Shown: positions 9,301 through 19,165, counted from the stretch's first letter. The stretch is DNA of 64,000 bases from Cutibacterium namnetense (GCF_001642025.1 NZ_LWHO01000005.1:1-64000), one strand, 5' to 3'. Notes: generated by a model from the letters alone, not told the origin. Made by a program: numbers and translations.

Positions 9301-9318
9301 CATCGTCGAACGTGATGC

Positions 9319-9504
9319 TCAGCGGCTGACGCGACCAGCCTTAAGACACGAAGTGCACACGTTCATACGCTTATGCGTACCGTTCTCGATGACACGGACG
9401 CGCTGAATATTCGGGCTCCACCGGCGATTGGTCTTCTTCTTCGACCAGGGGACGTTGTGTCCGAAACCGGGGCGCTTGGCGCAGATGTCACACACAGCAG
9501 CCAC
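9319..9504 (-). CDS. rpmB: 50S ribosomal protein L28, zinc-ribbon form
   Basis: A 61-residue L28 of the large ribosomal subunit. Two CxxC pairs, CDIC near residue 5 and CTSC near residue 50, mark the zinc-binding (C+) form, which in actinobacteria is often replaced by a cysteine-free paralogue under zinc starvation. The GTG start is preceded by CAGGAGATC at good spacing. It is transcribed alone, with a strong hairpin downstream. No second L28 copy is in the window. Confidence 0.96.
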   Translation of the reverse strand: MAAVCDICAKRPGFGHNVPWSKKKTNRRWSPNIQRVRVIENGTHKRMNVCTSCLKAGRVSR

Positions 9505-9645
9505 TGGGAGATCTCCTGTTCAGGGTCGAGTGCAACACGCACCCGACGCAATCGTTGGGTTCGAGGGTTCCTTCGGGAACTGGACAAGCCTATACGGTTA
9601 AGCGCCCGGAACCCAAATCGGATTCAGGGAGCCGGCGACCGCGCC

Positions 9646-11337
9646 TCAGATTTTGACCACGACAGGCACGATCATGGGGCGACGCCGCAGAGAGCGCGAC
9701 ACCCAGCGTCCGATGGTTCGCCGAACCACCTGCTGCAACCGGTGAGTGTCGTCCATACCACCAGCCATCGCCTTCTCCAGCTCAGCGACGATCTGGTCGG
9801 TGATCTCCGCGAACACCGAATCATCCTCGGCGAAACCACGCGCCTGAACAGCCGGGCGAGACACCACTGACGCCGAGCGGGTGTCGACCGCAGTGACGAC
9901 CGACAAGAATCCCTGTTCGCCCAGGATGCGGCGATCAGTGAGCGTGTCCTCGGTGAGCTCCCCCACCCCAGATCCGTCAACGAGAATATAGGAGGCATCG
10001 ACCTTGCCAACCACGCGCGGCACTCCATCGACAAGATCAATAACCCCACCGTCCTCGACGAGCACCACGTTCTTCTCATCGACGCCGGTGGCTTTGGCCA
10101 GGTCGGCATTCGCAACAAGATGACGCACCTCGCCATGAATCGGCATCACAGCGCGTGGCCGCACGATGTTGTAGGCGTACAGCAGCTCTCCGGCAGCGGC
10201 ATGGCCTGAGACGTGGACCAAGGCGTTGCCTTTATGCACCACGGTGGCGCCAAGCTTCGTCAGACCATTGATCACCCGGTAGACAGCATTCTCATTACCC
10301 GGGATGAGAGAGGACGCCAGCAAAACGGTGTCCCCCTCCCCCACCTCAATGTCTCGGTGCTCCCGGTTGGCGATCCTCGCTAGGGCCGAGAGCGGCTCTC
10401 CCTGGGAACCAGTGGACACGATGACGACCTCGTTGTCCCGATAATGGTCGAGCTCACGCAACTCAATGACAGTGTTCTCTGGAACATCGAGGTAACCCAG
10501 ATCCTGAGCAACAGCCATATTGCGGACCATGGAACGACCGACATAGCAGACCTTGCGATGATGCCGGACCGCCATATTGAGGACTTGCTGAACTCGATGC
10601 ACGTGGGAGGCGAAGCAAGCGACAATAAGCTTCTTGTTCGCCTTCTCGAAGACCCTCTCGATGGCCGGCTCGATCTCGGTCTCGGACTTCACGAACCCCG
10701 GGACTTCGGCATTCGTAGAGTCGACCATGAAGAGATCGACCCCTTCTTCACCGAGTCGCGCAAAGGCGCGCAGATCGGTAATGCGTCCGTCCAGCGGCAG
10801 CTGGTCCATCTTGAAGTCGCCAGTGTTGATGAGAGTTCCGGCATCGGTGCGCACACACACGGCCAGAGCGTCAGGAATGGAGTGGTTGACGGCGATGAAC
10901 TCTAGATCGAACTGCTCGCCAACCTCGGCGACATCACCTTCGTGAACAACATTGAGCTTGTAACCCTTAATACGGTGTTCACGCAGCTTCGCCTCGAGTA
11001 GCGCCAGGGTCAACTTGGACCCGTAAATCGGGATATCAGGGCGACGCTTAAGCAGATAAGGCACCGCACCAATGTGGTCCTCGTGACCGTGAGTGAGCAC
11101 CAGAGCTTTCACCCGGGACAGCTTCTCCTCGTCGAGGTAGTCCAGCCCAGGCAGCAGCAGATCAACCCCAGGGTGGTCATCCTCCGGGAAGAGCACCCCG
11201 CAGTCGATGACAAGCATCTCCCCGTTGATTTCATAGCACGACATGTTGCGCCCAACGTCCCCCAACCCTCCGAGGGGGATGATGCGCAAAACATCCGGTT
11301 GCAGGTCCGGGGGTGTCGTCGGTCCAGTCTCAGCCAC
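9646..11337 (-). CDS. rnj: Ribonuclease J
   Basis: A 563-residue beta-CASP metallo-beta-lactamase nuclease with both 5' exonuclease and endonuclease activity in mRNA decay and rRNA maturation. The metal site LTHGHEDHIGAVPYL is near residue 80; the region around HVSGHAAAGELLY is the beta-CASP/C-terminal metal motif. Actinobacteria usually carry a single RNase J, unlike Bacillus. The GTG start at 11337 was kept because the preceding bases lack a better candidate, although the ribosome binding site is weak. Confidence 0.94.
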   Translation of the reverse strand: MAETGPTTPPDLQPDVLRIIPLGGLGDVGRNMSCYEINGEMLVIDCGVLFPEDDHPGVDLLLPGLDYLDEEKLSRVKALVLTHGHEDHIGAVPYLLKRRPDIPIYGSKLTLALLEAKLREHRIKGYKLNVVHEGDVAEVGEQFDLEFIAVNHSIPDALAVCVRTDAGTLINTGDFKMDQLPLDGRITDLRAFARLGEEGVDLFMVDSTNAEVPGFVKSETEIEPAIERVFEKANKKLIVACFASHVHRVQQVLNMAVRHHRKVCYVGRSMVRNMAVAQDLGYLDVPENTVIELRELDHYRDNEVVIVSTGSQGEPLSALARIANREHRDIEVGEGDTVLLASSLIPGNENAVYRVINGLTKLGATVVHKGNALVHVSGHAAAGELLYAYNIVRPRAVMPIHGEVRHLVANADLAKATGVDEKNVVLVEDGGVIDLVDGVPRVVGKVDASYILVDGSGVGELTEDTLTDRRILGEQGFLSVVTAVDTRSASVVSRPAVQARGFAEDDSVFAEITDQIVAELEKAMAGGMDDTHRLQQVVRRTIGRWVSRSLRRRPMIVPVVVKI

Positions 11338-11458
11338 GTCATCTAGGATATCGGTAGACGGCGACAGCAGTACTACCGATCACGCCATACCCGAACCCAC
11401 TGCACGAATAGACGACACCGGAGCCGATACATCCGGATCACACTTCATGGATCGACGA

Positions 11459-11485
11459 GGGCCGCCACCTATGTGGTGACGGCCC
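11459..11485 (-). terminator. Hairpin after poxB
   Basis: GGGCCGCCACC and GGTGACGGCCC pair with one mismatch around a short loop, 18 bases beyond the poxB stop. There is no run of T after it, so it is either an atypical terminator or an RNA-stabilising hairpin. Confidence 0.5.
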
Positions 11486-11502
11486 CTATCGCGTCTCGCC
11501 GA

Positions 11503-13242
11503 TCAGAAGCGAGGAATGTTTCTCATATTGGACGTAGCCATCGACACCGCCTCACCGGCACCACGATTGAGCACGATCTTGCTCATAGCGGTGGCAAACC
11601 CGATCATCTGCTCGCCCTTGATCTCCGGCGGCAGGGACAGGGCATTGGGATCAGTGAGCACCTCGACTAAGGCCGGGCCGTCGAAGTTCAAGGCGTCGGT
11701 CAAGGCACGGCGAATGTTGCGTGGGTCATCGACCCGCTCGGTGTGAAAACCAATCGCTTCGGCAACACCCGCGTAATTGACATCGTGGACGTCGGTACCG
11801 AAGTCGGGCAACCCGTTCACGAGCATTTCCAGCTTGACCATGCCGAGAGTGGAGTTGTTGAAGACAATCACCTTGATCGGCAGGTTGAGCATACGTGCTG
11901 TCACGAGCTCTCCGAGAAGCATCGAGAGGCCGCCATCACCGGATACCGAAATAACCTGACGTCCTGGGTGGGAGGTCTGAGCACCAATGGCGTGCGGGAG
12001 GGCATTGGCCATCGATCCGTGCAGGAAGGATCCGATAAGACGACGAGTGCCGAGGGGATCGATGTAGCGAGCCGTCCACACGTTGCACATACCAGTGTCG
12101 GCAGTAAAGATGGCATCACGGTCAGCCACCTCGTTAAGAACGTGAGCGACGTACTCCGGGTGGATCGGCTTCATGTGCTCGACGTTGCGGGTATACGAGC
12201 CGATCGGGGCCTTCATGATCTTGGCGTGGCGCTTGACTGTGGCCTTAAGGAACTTATCGTCATGCTGCTTCAGCAGTGGGGTGACGGCGTTGCAAAGCGC
12301 CTTGACGTCGGCGTGGATCGGGAAGGACACGTCGGTGCGACGTCCCAGCCTCTCCGGACGGTTCTCGACCTGGACGGTGAGGGTATCGGGGAGGAATTGG
12401 TTGTAGGGAAAATCGGTTCCTAACAGGATGAGGACGTCGGCATCATTCATGCCCTCAGCAGCGGCACCGTAGCCCAACAGACCGGTCATACCGACGTCAA
12501 AGGGGTTGTCGTACTGGATGAAATCCTTGCCACGCAGGGAGTGGCCAATAGGAGCCTTGAGCTTGTCGGCCAGGGCAAGGACCTCATCGTGGGCACCTTC
12601 GACGCCTGCGCCGGCAAAGATAGCAATCTTCCTGGCGTCGTTAAGTAGCTTGACCAGTTGGCGGACGTCCTCCGGGTTCGGCTCGATAGACGGCCGACGG
12701 CTCGGGATGAAGACCGGGGAGGGGGCGGCAGCCTTCTTATCAGAGACGTCACCCGGAAGAGTGATGACGGAGACGGTGCTACCAGCAACTGCGTACCGGA
12801 TGGCCGAATTCACGACGCGCGGAGCCTGCTCCGGGGTAGAAACCAGCTCGCAGTAGTCGGAACACTCCACAAAAAGACGGTCCGGGTGAGTCTCTTGGAA
12901 GTAGTTCATGCCGATCTGGACGCTGGGAACGTGAGATGCGATAGCCAACACCGGCACTTGGGAACGGTAGGCATCGAACAGACCATTGACAAGGTGCAGG
13001 TTGCCCGGCCCGCAGGAACCCGCGCACACCGCGAGCTCTCCGGTCAAGGAGGCCTCTGCTGCCGCAGCGAATGCCGCCGCCTCTTCGTGACGGACGTGCA
13101 CCCAGTCGATGCCGCCCTTGACGGAACCACCCGTCTTACGAACCGCATCGACGACCGGATTGAGGGAGTCACCGACGATGCCGTAGATCCGTCGCACCCC
13201 CGCATCGAGGAGCTGTTGGACGAGCTGTTCGGCAACATTCAT
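11503..13242 (-). CDS. poxB: Pyruvate dehydrogenase (quinone) / pyruvate oxidase, ThDP-dependent
   Basis: A 579-residue thiamine diphosphate enzyme of the PoxB/YdaP group, which decarboxylates pyruvate to acetate and passes electrons to quinone or oxygen through FAD. The activating Glu is in HVRHEEAAAFAA near residue 52; the central FAD domain contains FAGAGVEGAHDEV; the ThDP/Mg motif is SGDGGLSML near 430 with NN at its end. AGGT-type Shine-Dalgarno (GGAGGT) precedes the ATG. A perfect hairpin (13278-13295) lies in the leader. Acetolactate synthase is a related alternative, but the protein looks closest to PoxB. Confidence 0.88.
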   Translation of the reverse strand: MNVAEQLVQQLLDAGVRRIYGIVGDSLNPVVDAVRKTGGSVKGGIDWVHVRHEEAAAFAAAAEASLTGELAVCAGSCGPGNLHLVNGLFDAYRSQVPVLAIASHVPSVQIGMNYFQETHPDRLFVECSDYCELVSTPEQAPRVVNSAIRYAVAGSTVSVITLPGDVSDKKAAAPSPVFIPSRRPSIEPNPEDVRQLVKLLNDARKIAIFAGAGVEGAHDEVLALADKLKAPIGHSLRGKDFIQYDNPFDVGMTGLLGYGAAAEGMNDADVLILLGTDFPYNQFLPDTLTVQVENRPERLGRRTDVSFPIHADVKALCNAVTPLLKQHDDKFLKATVKRHAKIMKAPIGSYTRNVEHMKPIHPEYVAHVLNEVADRDAIFTADTGMCNVWTARYIDPLGTRRLIGSFLHGSMANALPHAIGAQTSHPGRQVISVSGDGGLSMLLGELVTARMLNLPIKVIVFNNSTLGMVKLEMLVNGLPDFGTDVHDVNYAGVAEAIGFHTERVDDPRNIRRALTDALNFDGPALVEVLTDPNALSLPPEIKGEQMIGFATAMSKIVLNRGAGEAVSMATSNMRNIPRF

Positions 13243-13277
13243 GAAAGGGACCTCCGCGGTACTGACAACATGGGACG

Positions 13278-13295
13278 AGTGGCCGACCGGCCACT
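13278..13295 (-). other. Perfect hairpin in the poxB leader
   Basis: AGTGGCC and GGCCACT flank the loop GACC, just downstream of a TATGCT -10-like element and before the poxB ribosome binding site. No T-run follows, so it may be a terminator for the upstream gene or a leader element. Confidence 0.4.
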
Positions 13296-13349
13296 TCCCA
13301 GCATACGACTTATCGTCTCAGTTTGGCCCCATCCTTCGCGCGAAGCGGA

Positions 13350-14180
13350 TCACCTTCCCGTTCCCGCGAGATCGGACAGTTTCACTTCGGTGCCAACCAA
13401 AGAAAAGTCGAGGCCTTGTGGCGTTGCTTTAAGTGATTCGTAATGCAGATTTCCCAGATCGGGAAGGGTAAACCGTGAGGTGATCCCTTCTAAGATCGGT
13501 TTGAGCAACATGTCAGGAATTCGAATGTCATCGAGGCTCGCTGACGGACTACTCAAGGTCACCCGTCGGGAGGTGGCTTCCACCCCAGGCACAGCGGTAA
13601 TACTGGCGTCTACCCGGGCTCCCAACACCGTCAGTTCCCGCACGATCTTCACCCTGCCGGTTTCCCCAGTGGCGTCGTTAAAGGTGATTTTTCCACCCGC
13701 CAACCGCGATAGCTCAGACCAGTCGATACGGCCAGTAGCCGACATCGTCCCAGCCACTGACTGGGATTTCTCACGGGCATGCCGGATTCCATTGGCATGG
13801 ATGTCGACGTCGTGGAAGGTCACCATAGTGTCATCTCGGACCACAGTCGCCTTCGGAATGGTCGCGTCAAGACCCTGTAACTCGTCGGTAAATAACACTT
13901 CGAGGAAAGGTCGGTTGTGAATCGTCACTCCAACCGTCGAGGCATCGGCTGCCACGGACTTCGCAATAGTCGCCGCAACGTCCTTCTCGGCTCTCGCCCG
14001 AAATGTCTGGTCGACGATCACTGCCGCGACCGCAAGCAATGCGATAACAACGATGGCGATCAGCCACTTAATAAAGCGATGGGGGTGACGGTCCCGTTCG
14101 ACCGTCACCACCGCGCCAGAACCGGGCTGTGGCCTCGGCGGAAGCACCTGAGTCGGCTCGCTTGGCGTCACCGAGAACAT
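13350..14180 (-). CDS. DUF2993/LmeA-family membrane-anchored protein
   Basis: About 276 residues. A Pro-rich N-terminal cytoplasmic stretch is followed by one hydrophobic helix near residues 38-58 (WLIAIVVIALLAVAAVIV) and a large extracytoplasmic domain typical of DUF2993. The family includes mycobacterial LmeA, involved in lipomannan elongation; any such role here is inference. The ATG at 14180 was preferred to a start overlapping dapB because the upstream residues do not look like the family. It follows dapB by seven bases and is probably in its operon. Confidence 0.78.
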   Translation of the reverse strand: MFSVTPSEPTQVLPPRPQPGSGAVVTVERDRHPHRFIKWLIAIVVIALLAVAAVIVDQTFRARAEKDVAATIAKSVAADASTVGVTIHNRPFLEVLFTDELQGLDATIPKATVVRDDTMVTFHDVDIHANGIRHAREKSQSVAGTMSATGRIDWSELSRLAGGKITFNDATGETGRVKIVRELTVLGARVDASITAVPGVEATSRRVTLSSPSASLDDIRIPDMLLKPILEGITSRFTLPDLGNLHYESLKATPQGLDFSLVGTEVKLSDLAGTGR

Positions 14181-14187
14181 AGGACGC

Positions 14188-14928
14188 TCATTCAAGTCCC
14201 AACAACCCTTCAATACCGATAGTCAGACCAGGACGATCAAGGACTCCCCGAACCCCCGTCAACACACCCGACATGAAGGACACTCGGTCCATGGAATCGT
14301 GACGGATCGTGAGAGTTTCTCCCTCGGCTCCGAATAGCACCTCTTGGTGGGCGATGAGGCCACGCAGGCGCACGCCATGGACGTGAACCCCATCAACAAC
14401 AGCTCCGCGAGCCCCGTCGAGCTGACTCTTCGTCGCGTCCGGGACCTCTCCCAAACCAGCCTCTTGTCGTGCCGCGGCAATCTTGGTCGCGGTTGTGCGG
14501 GCAGTACCGGACGGCGCGTCAACCTTATTGGGATGGTGCAGCTCGATGATCTCCGCAGACTCGTAGAACTTTGCGGCTTGCTCAGCAAAGTGCATCATGA
14601 GGACAGCGCCAATAGAGAAGTTCGGGGCCACCAAACAGCCGGTACTCGGATGATTGGCGAGCTGGTCACGCAGAGTCTGGTACCGCTCATCGTCAAACCC
14701 AGTCGTGCCGACGACGGTGTTGATGTCATGGGAGATAGCCCATGAAAGGTTATCCATAACGGCGTCGGGGGTAGTGAAGTCGACGATGACGTCGGCTCCC
14801 AACGCTGCGGAACGATCGTCACCGCTATCAACAGCCCCAACAAGTTCGGTGTCCTCAGCCTCCTCGACGGCCTGGCACACCGCAGCTCCCATCCGTCCCT
14901 TGGCTCCAAATACGGCGACCTTAATCAT
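14188..14928 (-). CDS. dapB: 4-hydroxy-tetrahydrodipicolinate reductase
   Basis: A 246-residue NAD(P)H-dependent reductase of the lysine/diaminopimelate pathway. The nucleotide motif VAVFGAKGRMGAAV is at the N terminus, and HHPNKVDAPSGTA carries the catalytic His and Lys. The ATG at 14928 was chosen: GGAAGG lies just upstream, and the family starts at this Met, whereas the longer frame adds ten residues without a site. It follows pnp on the same strand, separated by a hairpin. Confidence 0.96.
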   Translation of the reverse strand: MIKVAVFGAKGRMGAAVCQAVEEAEDTELVGAVDSGDDRSAALGADVIVDFTTPDAVMDNLSWAISHDINTVVGTTGFDDERYQTLRDQLANHPSTGCLVAPNFSIGAVLMMHFAEQAAKFYESAEIIELHHPNKVDAPSGTARTTATKIAAARQEAGLGEVPDATKSQLDGARGAVVDGVHVHGVRLRGLIAHQEVLFGAEGETLTIRHDSMDRVSFMSGVLTGVRGVLDRPGLTIGIEGLLGLE

Positions 14929-15029
14929 CTGGACCTTCCTTCCTGACGACGGCACCTCTCAGGCGCCTGGTCCAGACTACCTAGCAGGGCTGACGTCTCT
15001 GGACCATGTTCTATCCGCGCATAACGAAC

Positions 15030-15060
15030 GGGCTGCCCCGGCACAATGCTGGGACAGCCC
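15030..15060 (-). terminator. Hairpin terminator after pnp
   Basis: GGGCTG...CAGCCC form the base of an extended, slightly mismatched stem between the pnp stop and dapB. On the minus strand GTTCGTTATG follows, a modest T content. Confidence 0.55.
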
Positions 15061-15093
15061 GAAAACGTCAATTCCCTCGTACGGGATTACGAC

Positions 15094-17301
15094 TCACTCG
15101 TCAGTGTCGTCGTCTTCCTCGTCGGAGGCCAGCACCAAGGAGAGCTTGCCGCGGTCATCGACCTCAGCTATCTCCACCTGAATCTTCTGACCGACCGACA
15201 GCACATCCTCGACAGCCTCGACGCGCCTACCGTCGTTGAGGTCGCGCATCTTAGAGATGTGCAGCAGGCCATCCTTGCCAGGCAGTAGCGAGACGAAAGC
15301 GCCGAAGCTCGTCGTCTTGACGACGGTGCCAAGGTAACGCTCACCGACCTCGGGCATCTGCGGGTTGGCGATCGCATTGATCATCGAACGGGCAGAATCG
15401 GCCGAATCGCCGTCATCAGCCCCGATGAAGATGGTGCCGTCGTCCTCAATGGAGATGTTGGCGCCAGTGTCGTCCTGGATCTGGTTAATCATCTTGCCCT
15501 TGGGCCCGATAACCTCACCGATCTTGTCCACCGGGATGCGCACGGTGATGATACGCGGGGCAGTCGGGGCCATCTCGTCGGGAGAGTCGATGGCGTCGTT
15601 CATAACCTCAAGGATCGCGGTACGGGCTTCCTTCGCCTGCTTGAGAGCACCAGCGAGCACGTCGGCGGGAATCCCGTCGAGCTTGGTGTCCAACTGCAAC
15701 GCGGTGACGAACTCACTAGTACCGGCCACCTTAAAGTCCATGTCGCCGAGAGCATCCTCGGCACCGAGGATGTCGGTGAGGGCCAGGTACTTGGTCTTGC
15801 CGTCCTCATCAGTCTCACTCATGAGGCCCATAGCGATTCCAGCGACCGAGGCGCGCAACGGCACACCGGCGTTGAGCAGGGCCAAGGTGGAGGCACAGAC
15901 CGACCCCATCGAGGTCGAACCATTAGAGCCAATGGCCTCAGAAACCTCGCGGATGGCGTAGGGGAATTCCTCGCGGGTCGGCAACACCGGGATGAGGGCC
16001 CGCTCGGCAAGGTTGCCGTGGCCGATCTCGCGGCGCTTCGGGGAGCCAACACGACCAGTTTCACCGGTGGAGTAGGGCGGCATGTTGTAGTTGTGCATGT
16101 ACCGCCGGGTGTTTTCCGGGGAGAGAGTGTCGAGCTTCTGCTCCATGTCGAGCATGTTGAGGGTCGACACGCCCAGAATCTGGGTCTCGCCACGCTGGAA
16201 CAGAGCCGAACCGTGAACCCGCGGGATGATGCCAACCTCAGCTGACAGGGAACGGATATCACGAGGCCCACGACCGTCGATTCGCACGCCCTCGTCAAGG
16301 ACACGCTTGCGGACGATCTTCTTCATAACGGCCTTAAACGCTCCGGAAACCTCAGCCTCGCGTTCCGGGAAGGTCTCAGCAAGCTCAGCCTTGATGCGGG
16401 CCTTGAGCTCGGACTCAGCCTCCTGACGCTCCAGCTTCGCAGCGATCTGCTCGATGCGGGAGAGTTCCTCAGCAGCCTTCTCCTCGACGGCAGCGTAGAC
16501 GTCATCCTCGTAATCCTTGAAGACCGGGAAGTCGTAGGTCTCCTTGGGTAGCTTGGCTGCCAGGGCAACCTGGGCGTCACACAACACCTTGATGAAGGGC
16601 TTGGCGGCCTCTAGACCAGTAGCGACGACCTCCTCCGTCGGGGCGGTGCGCCCGCCGCGCACGAGGCCCCAGGTAGCCGGGGTCGACTCTGCCTCGACCA
16701 TCATGATGGCGACATCGCCGTCAGCGAGCACGCGACCGGCGACGACCATGTCGAAGGTCGACTCCTTGCGCTGATCGGTGGAGGGGAAACACACCCACTG
16801 GTCATCAATGAGGGCCATCCGGACGCCACCAATCGGCCCGGAGAACGGCAGACCAGCGAGCTGGGTGGACATCGAGGCGGCATTGATAGCCACGACATCG
16901 TAATAGACCGCCGGGTTGAGAGCCATGACAGTGACAACGACCTGAACCTCGTTGCGCAGCCCCTTAACAAAGGACGGACGCAGCGGACGGTCAATAAGAC
17001 GGCAGGCGAGGATGGCCCCCTCAGACGGGCGTCCCTCACGGCGGAAAAAAGAGCCGGGGATACGTCCGGCAGCGTACATGCGCTCCTCGACGTCGACCGT
17101 TAACGGGAAGAAGTCGATGGAATCGCGGGGAGTCTTAGCGGCCGTGGTGGCCGACAACAGCATGGTGTCACCATCAAGATAGACGGCAGCGGATCCATCA
17201 GCCTGCTGGGCCAACAGTCCCGCCTCAAAACGGACGACGTGCTTACCAAACTTGCCGTTGTCGATAATGGCCTCGGTGAATTCGAGTCCGGGTCCCTCCA
17301 C
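15094..17301 (-). CDS. pnp: Polyribonucleotide nucleotidyltransferase (PNPase)
   Basis: A 735-residue phosphorolytic 3'-5' exoribonuclease of RNA turnover. Two RNase PH domains are joined by an alpha-helical linker; the second carries [14 protein letters not shown] and [19 protein letters not shown], the phosphate/metal-binding core. A KH domain ([21 protein letters not shown] split around residue 610) and an S1 domain follow, ending in an acidic tail (DEEDDDTDE). The GTG start has GAAAGGAT at good spacing. A 320-base leader separates it from rpsO, whose terminator is strong, so pnp probably has its own promoter. Confidence 0.97.
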   Translation of the reverse strand: MEGPGLEFTEAIIDNGKFGKHVVRFEAGLLAQQADGSAAVYLDGDTMLLSATTAAKTPRDSIDFFPLTVDVEERMYAAGRIPGSFFRREGRPSEGAILACRLIDRPLRPSFVKGLRNEVQVVVTVMALNPAVYYDVVAINAASMSTQLAGLPFSGPIGGVRMALIDDQWVCFPSTDQRKESTFDMVVAGRVLADGDVAIMMVEAESTPATWGLVRGGRTAPTEEVVATGLEAAKPFIKVLCDAQVALAAKLPKETYDFPVFKDYEDDVYAAVEEKAAEELSRIEQIAAKLERQEAESELKARIKAELAETFPEREAEVSGAFKAVMKKIVRKRVLDEGVRIDGRGPRDIRSLSAEVGIIPRVHGSALFQRGETQILGVSTLNMLDMEQKLDTLSPENTRRYMHNYNMPPYSTGETGRVGSPKRREIGHGNLAERALIPVLPTREEFPYAIREVSEAIGSNGSTSMGSVCASTLALLNAGVPLRASVAGIAMGLMSETDEDGKTKYLALTDILGAEDALGDMDFKVAGTSEFVTALQLDTKLDGIPADVLAGALKQAKEARTAILEVMNDAIDSPDEMAPTAPRIITVRIPVDKIGEVIGPKGKMINQIQDDTGANISIEDDGTIFIGADDGDSADSARSMINAIANPQMPEVGERYLGTVVKTTSFGAFVSLLPGKDGLLHISKMRDLNDGRRVEAVEDVLSVGQKIQVEIAEVDDRGKLSLVLASDEEDDDTDE

Positions 17302-17623
17302 AGGGATATCCTTTCGCAGGGCCGACCACCGCCCGCAGGCGCTCCAGAAGGCGCCCCCTGATAAACCACACCGGTCTTCGATCGAAGTCGCCGGGACCGT
17401 GCCCCGGTGACCACTACCGAGGACCCATGTGTCGTGGGGAGGCAGTCGACGGTTACAGTGATTCTTATTGTGGCCTTGAGTCTACGGCATCGGCGGCGAA
17501 TCCCACGAATTGCCAGGGTGTACGTGGTTATCATCGCAGGTTCGGCCAAGGCCTGAGCATGGTGCGAATACAGCAAACGGGGCGCCCCGGTAGGGACACC
17601 CCGTCACATATGATCTATAGCCT
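17302..17623 (-). other. Long pnp leader / rpsO-pnp intergenic region
   Basis: No gene is evident in this 322-base stretch. It holds the rpsO terminator at its right end, a perfect 12-bp palindrome (CTTCGATCGAAG, 17376-17387) and the pnp ribosome binding site at its left end. Promoter-like TAAGAAT and GATAAC elements occur in the middle on the minus strand. A structured 5' leader is plausible, since PNPase represses its own mRNA in E. coli; that such control exists here is inference. Confidence 0.5.
17577..17604 (-). terminator. Rho-independent terminator after rpsO
   Basis: ACGGGG and CCCCGT pair around a longer loop 20 bases after the rpsO stop, and on the minus strand TTTGCTGT follows. 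It separates rpsO from pnp. Confidence 0.7.
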
Positions 17624-17887
17624 TCAGCGGCGCAGACCCAGGCGAGCAATCAACTCACGGTAATGCTCAATATCATTCTTCGCGATGTAATTGAGCAACC
17701 GACGGCGCTGACCAACCATGAGCATCAGGCCACGACGAGAATGGTGATCGCCCTTGTGAACCTTAAGATGCTCGGTGAGCTCGGCAATGCGCTTTGTGAG
17801 GATGGCAACCTGAACATCCGGGGATCCCGTGTCTCCAGGATGGGTCGCATACTCTTCAATGACCTTCTTCTTTTCGGCAGCATCCAT
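17624..17887 (-). CDS. rpsO: 30S ribosomal protein S15
   Basis: An 87-residue primary binder of the 16S rRNA central domain. Recognisable family segments are [27 protein letters not shown] and [16 protein letters not shown] precedes the ATG. It lies between ribF and pnp, the usual bacterial order, but the intergenic spaces on both sides are wide enough for separate promoters. Two small stems sit immediately upstream of the ribosome binding site (17900-17940). Confidence 0.98.
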   Translation of the reverse strand: MDAAEKKKVIEEYATHPGDTGSPDVQVAILTKRIAELTEHLKVHKGDHHSRRGLMLMVGQRRRLLNYIAKNDIEHYRELIARLGLRR

Positions 17888-17945
17888 CTCAGTAGATCCC
17901 TTTCTGTCCGTTGCACGGCGTCTCCGACGCTCTTATTGCAGGAGA
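17888..17945 (-). promoter_or_regulatory. rpsO leader with two consecutive stems
   Basis: Read on the minus strand, GCGTC-GGA-GACGC and then CCGT-GCA-ACGG form two short hairpins directly before the AAAGGGAT ribosome binding site. S15 represses its own translation through structured leaders in several bacteria, so these are candidates; no known S15 leader class was recognised. Confidence 0.35.
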
Positions 17946-18120
17946 CTCTTCCTAGGCCGCGGCCGATCTAACGGCAACTGGGAGAGAGTATCAGCTATCC
18001 CCGATTACGCGCGAATCCTTACGCGAGATGAGGTGCCGAGGCGAAGACCCAAGCAAACTCTTCGCCCAGCGGATCCGACTGGTAGCCCCAAACAAACCCG
18101 GACCCGCACAAGCCATGCCC

Positions 18121-19023
18121 TCAGGACAAAGCTCGCTTAGCTGCCTCGACGTCGTGCGCCATCTGAGAGATCAACGGCTTAATCCCGTCGAATTTGATTT
18201 GGCCGCGCAGCCTCTCAGCGAAAGTCACCGCAACGTCGACTCCGTACAGCTCCAGGTCGTCACGATCGATGACGTAGGTCTCGACGCGACGCTCGACCCC
18301 ATCGAAAGTCGGATTCGTGCCGACCGAGATTGCCGATGGAAGGCGCCGGCCAGCGTCCGGGCCGCTGCTGGGCTCCAGCCATCCGGCGTACACCCCGTCA
18401 GAAGGTATGGCGCGATCCCGAGGCATAACGAGGTTAGCCGTCGGGAATCCGAGTTCACGTCCCCGCTGGTCGCCCATGACGACAACCCCACCAACCTCAA
18501 AGGGCCGGCCTAGCAGCTCTGCCGCCTCGGTGACCTTGCCTGCAGCAACGACCTCACGCACCCGCGTTGACGATACCGTCAGCCCTGAGATAGCCACGAG
18601 GTCCATGGCGTGCACTTGGAAGCGACCGCGCCCCACCTCGGTCAGAGTATCCGGCGTGCCTACCGCGTGACGCCCGAAGCGGAAATTCTGTCCCACCAGC
18701 ACATGCCTGGGCTGTAAGGGCCCGAGCACCCGCCCAACAAACGCCGCTGGAGACCAACTGGCGATCTCGGTGGTGAAATTCACCACGCGCACTTCGCTGG
18801 CACCGGCATCCTTGAGCCACTCGATCCGTCGCTCCAGCGGGCACAGCAAGGCCGGGGCATGGTCGGGGGCGAGAACGGTCAGCGGATGAGGCCAGAAGGT
18901 GACGACGACGACGTGGCCGTCCGGATCCAGCCTCGTGGCCTCTTGGACAAGGGCCTGGTGGCCTCGATGCACACCATCGAAGTTTCCGATGACAACAGTC
19001 GACGATTCCTCGGGAACAGACAC
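18121..19023 (-). CDS. ribF: Bifunctional riboflavin kinase / FAD synthetase
   Basis: About 300 residues. The N-terminal FMN adenylyltransferase domain begins GNFDGVHRGHQAL and includes SSTRVREVVAAGKV; the C-terminal flavokinase domain has RELGFPTANL, GVYAGWL and VETYVID. Together they convert riboflavin to FMN and FAD. The GTG at 19023 was chosen because the catalytic motif follows within a dozen residues, as in the family; the longer frame adds about 98 residues with no resemblance to RibF. No clear Shine-Dalgarno sequence precedes this GTG, so a leaderless message is possible. Confidence 0.93.
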   Translation of the reverse strand: MSVPEESSTVVIGNFDGVHRGHQALVQEATRLDPDGHVVVVTFWPHPLTVLAPDHAPALLCPLERRIEWLKDAGASEVRVVNFTTEIASWSPAAFVGRVLGPLQPRHVLVGQNFRFGRHAVGTPDTLTEVGRGRFQVHAMDLVAISGLTVSSTRVREVVAAGKVTEAAELLGRPFEVGGVVVMGDQRGRELGFPTANLVMPRDRAIPSDGVYAGWLEPSSGPDAGRRLPSAISVGTNPTFDGVERRVETYVIDRDDLELYGVDVAVTFAERLRGQIKFDGIKPLISQMAHDVEAAKRALS

Positions 19024-19118
19024 GTTGGGCAGTCTATGGTGCGAATCCGGTTGAACCCGAATCCCACCGGACGCTCTGTCCTCACCCGACCTGTAAGGAT
19101 CAGCGCCGGCGGGATAGG

Positions 19119-19148
19119 CAACGGGCCGCCCACAAGGGCGGCCCGTTG
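19119..19148 (-). terminator. Terminator hairpin of the betaine transporter operon
   Basis: CAACGGGCCGCCC and its exact complement form a perfect 13-bp stem with a four-base loop, 17 bases after the substrate-binding protein stop. It is the strongest hairpin in this part of the window. Confidence 0.75.
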
Positions 19149-19165
19149 TCGTACCGATGCCTGAC

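Noticed and set aside
17100-17576. Minus-strand frame of 158 codons across the pnp leader
   Set aside because: It overlaps the pnp start out of frame and is explained by GC bias.
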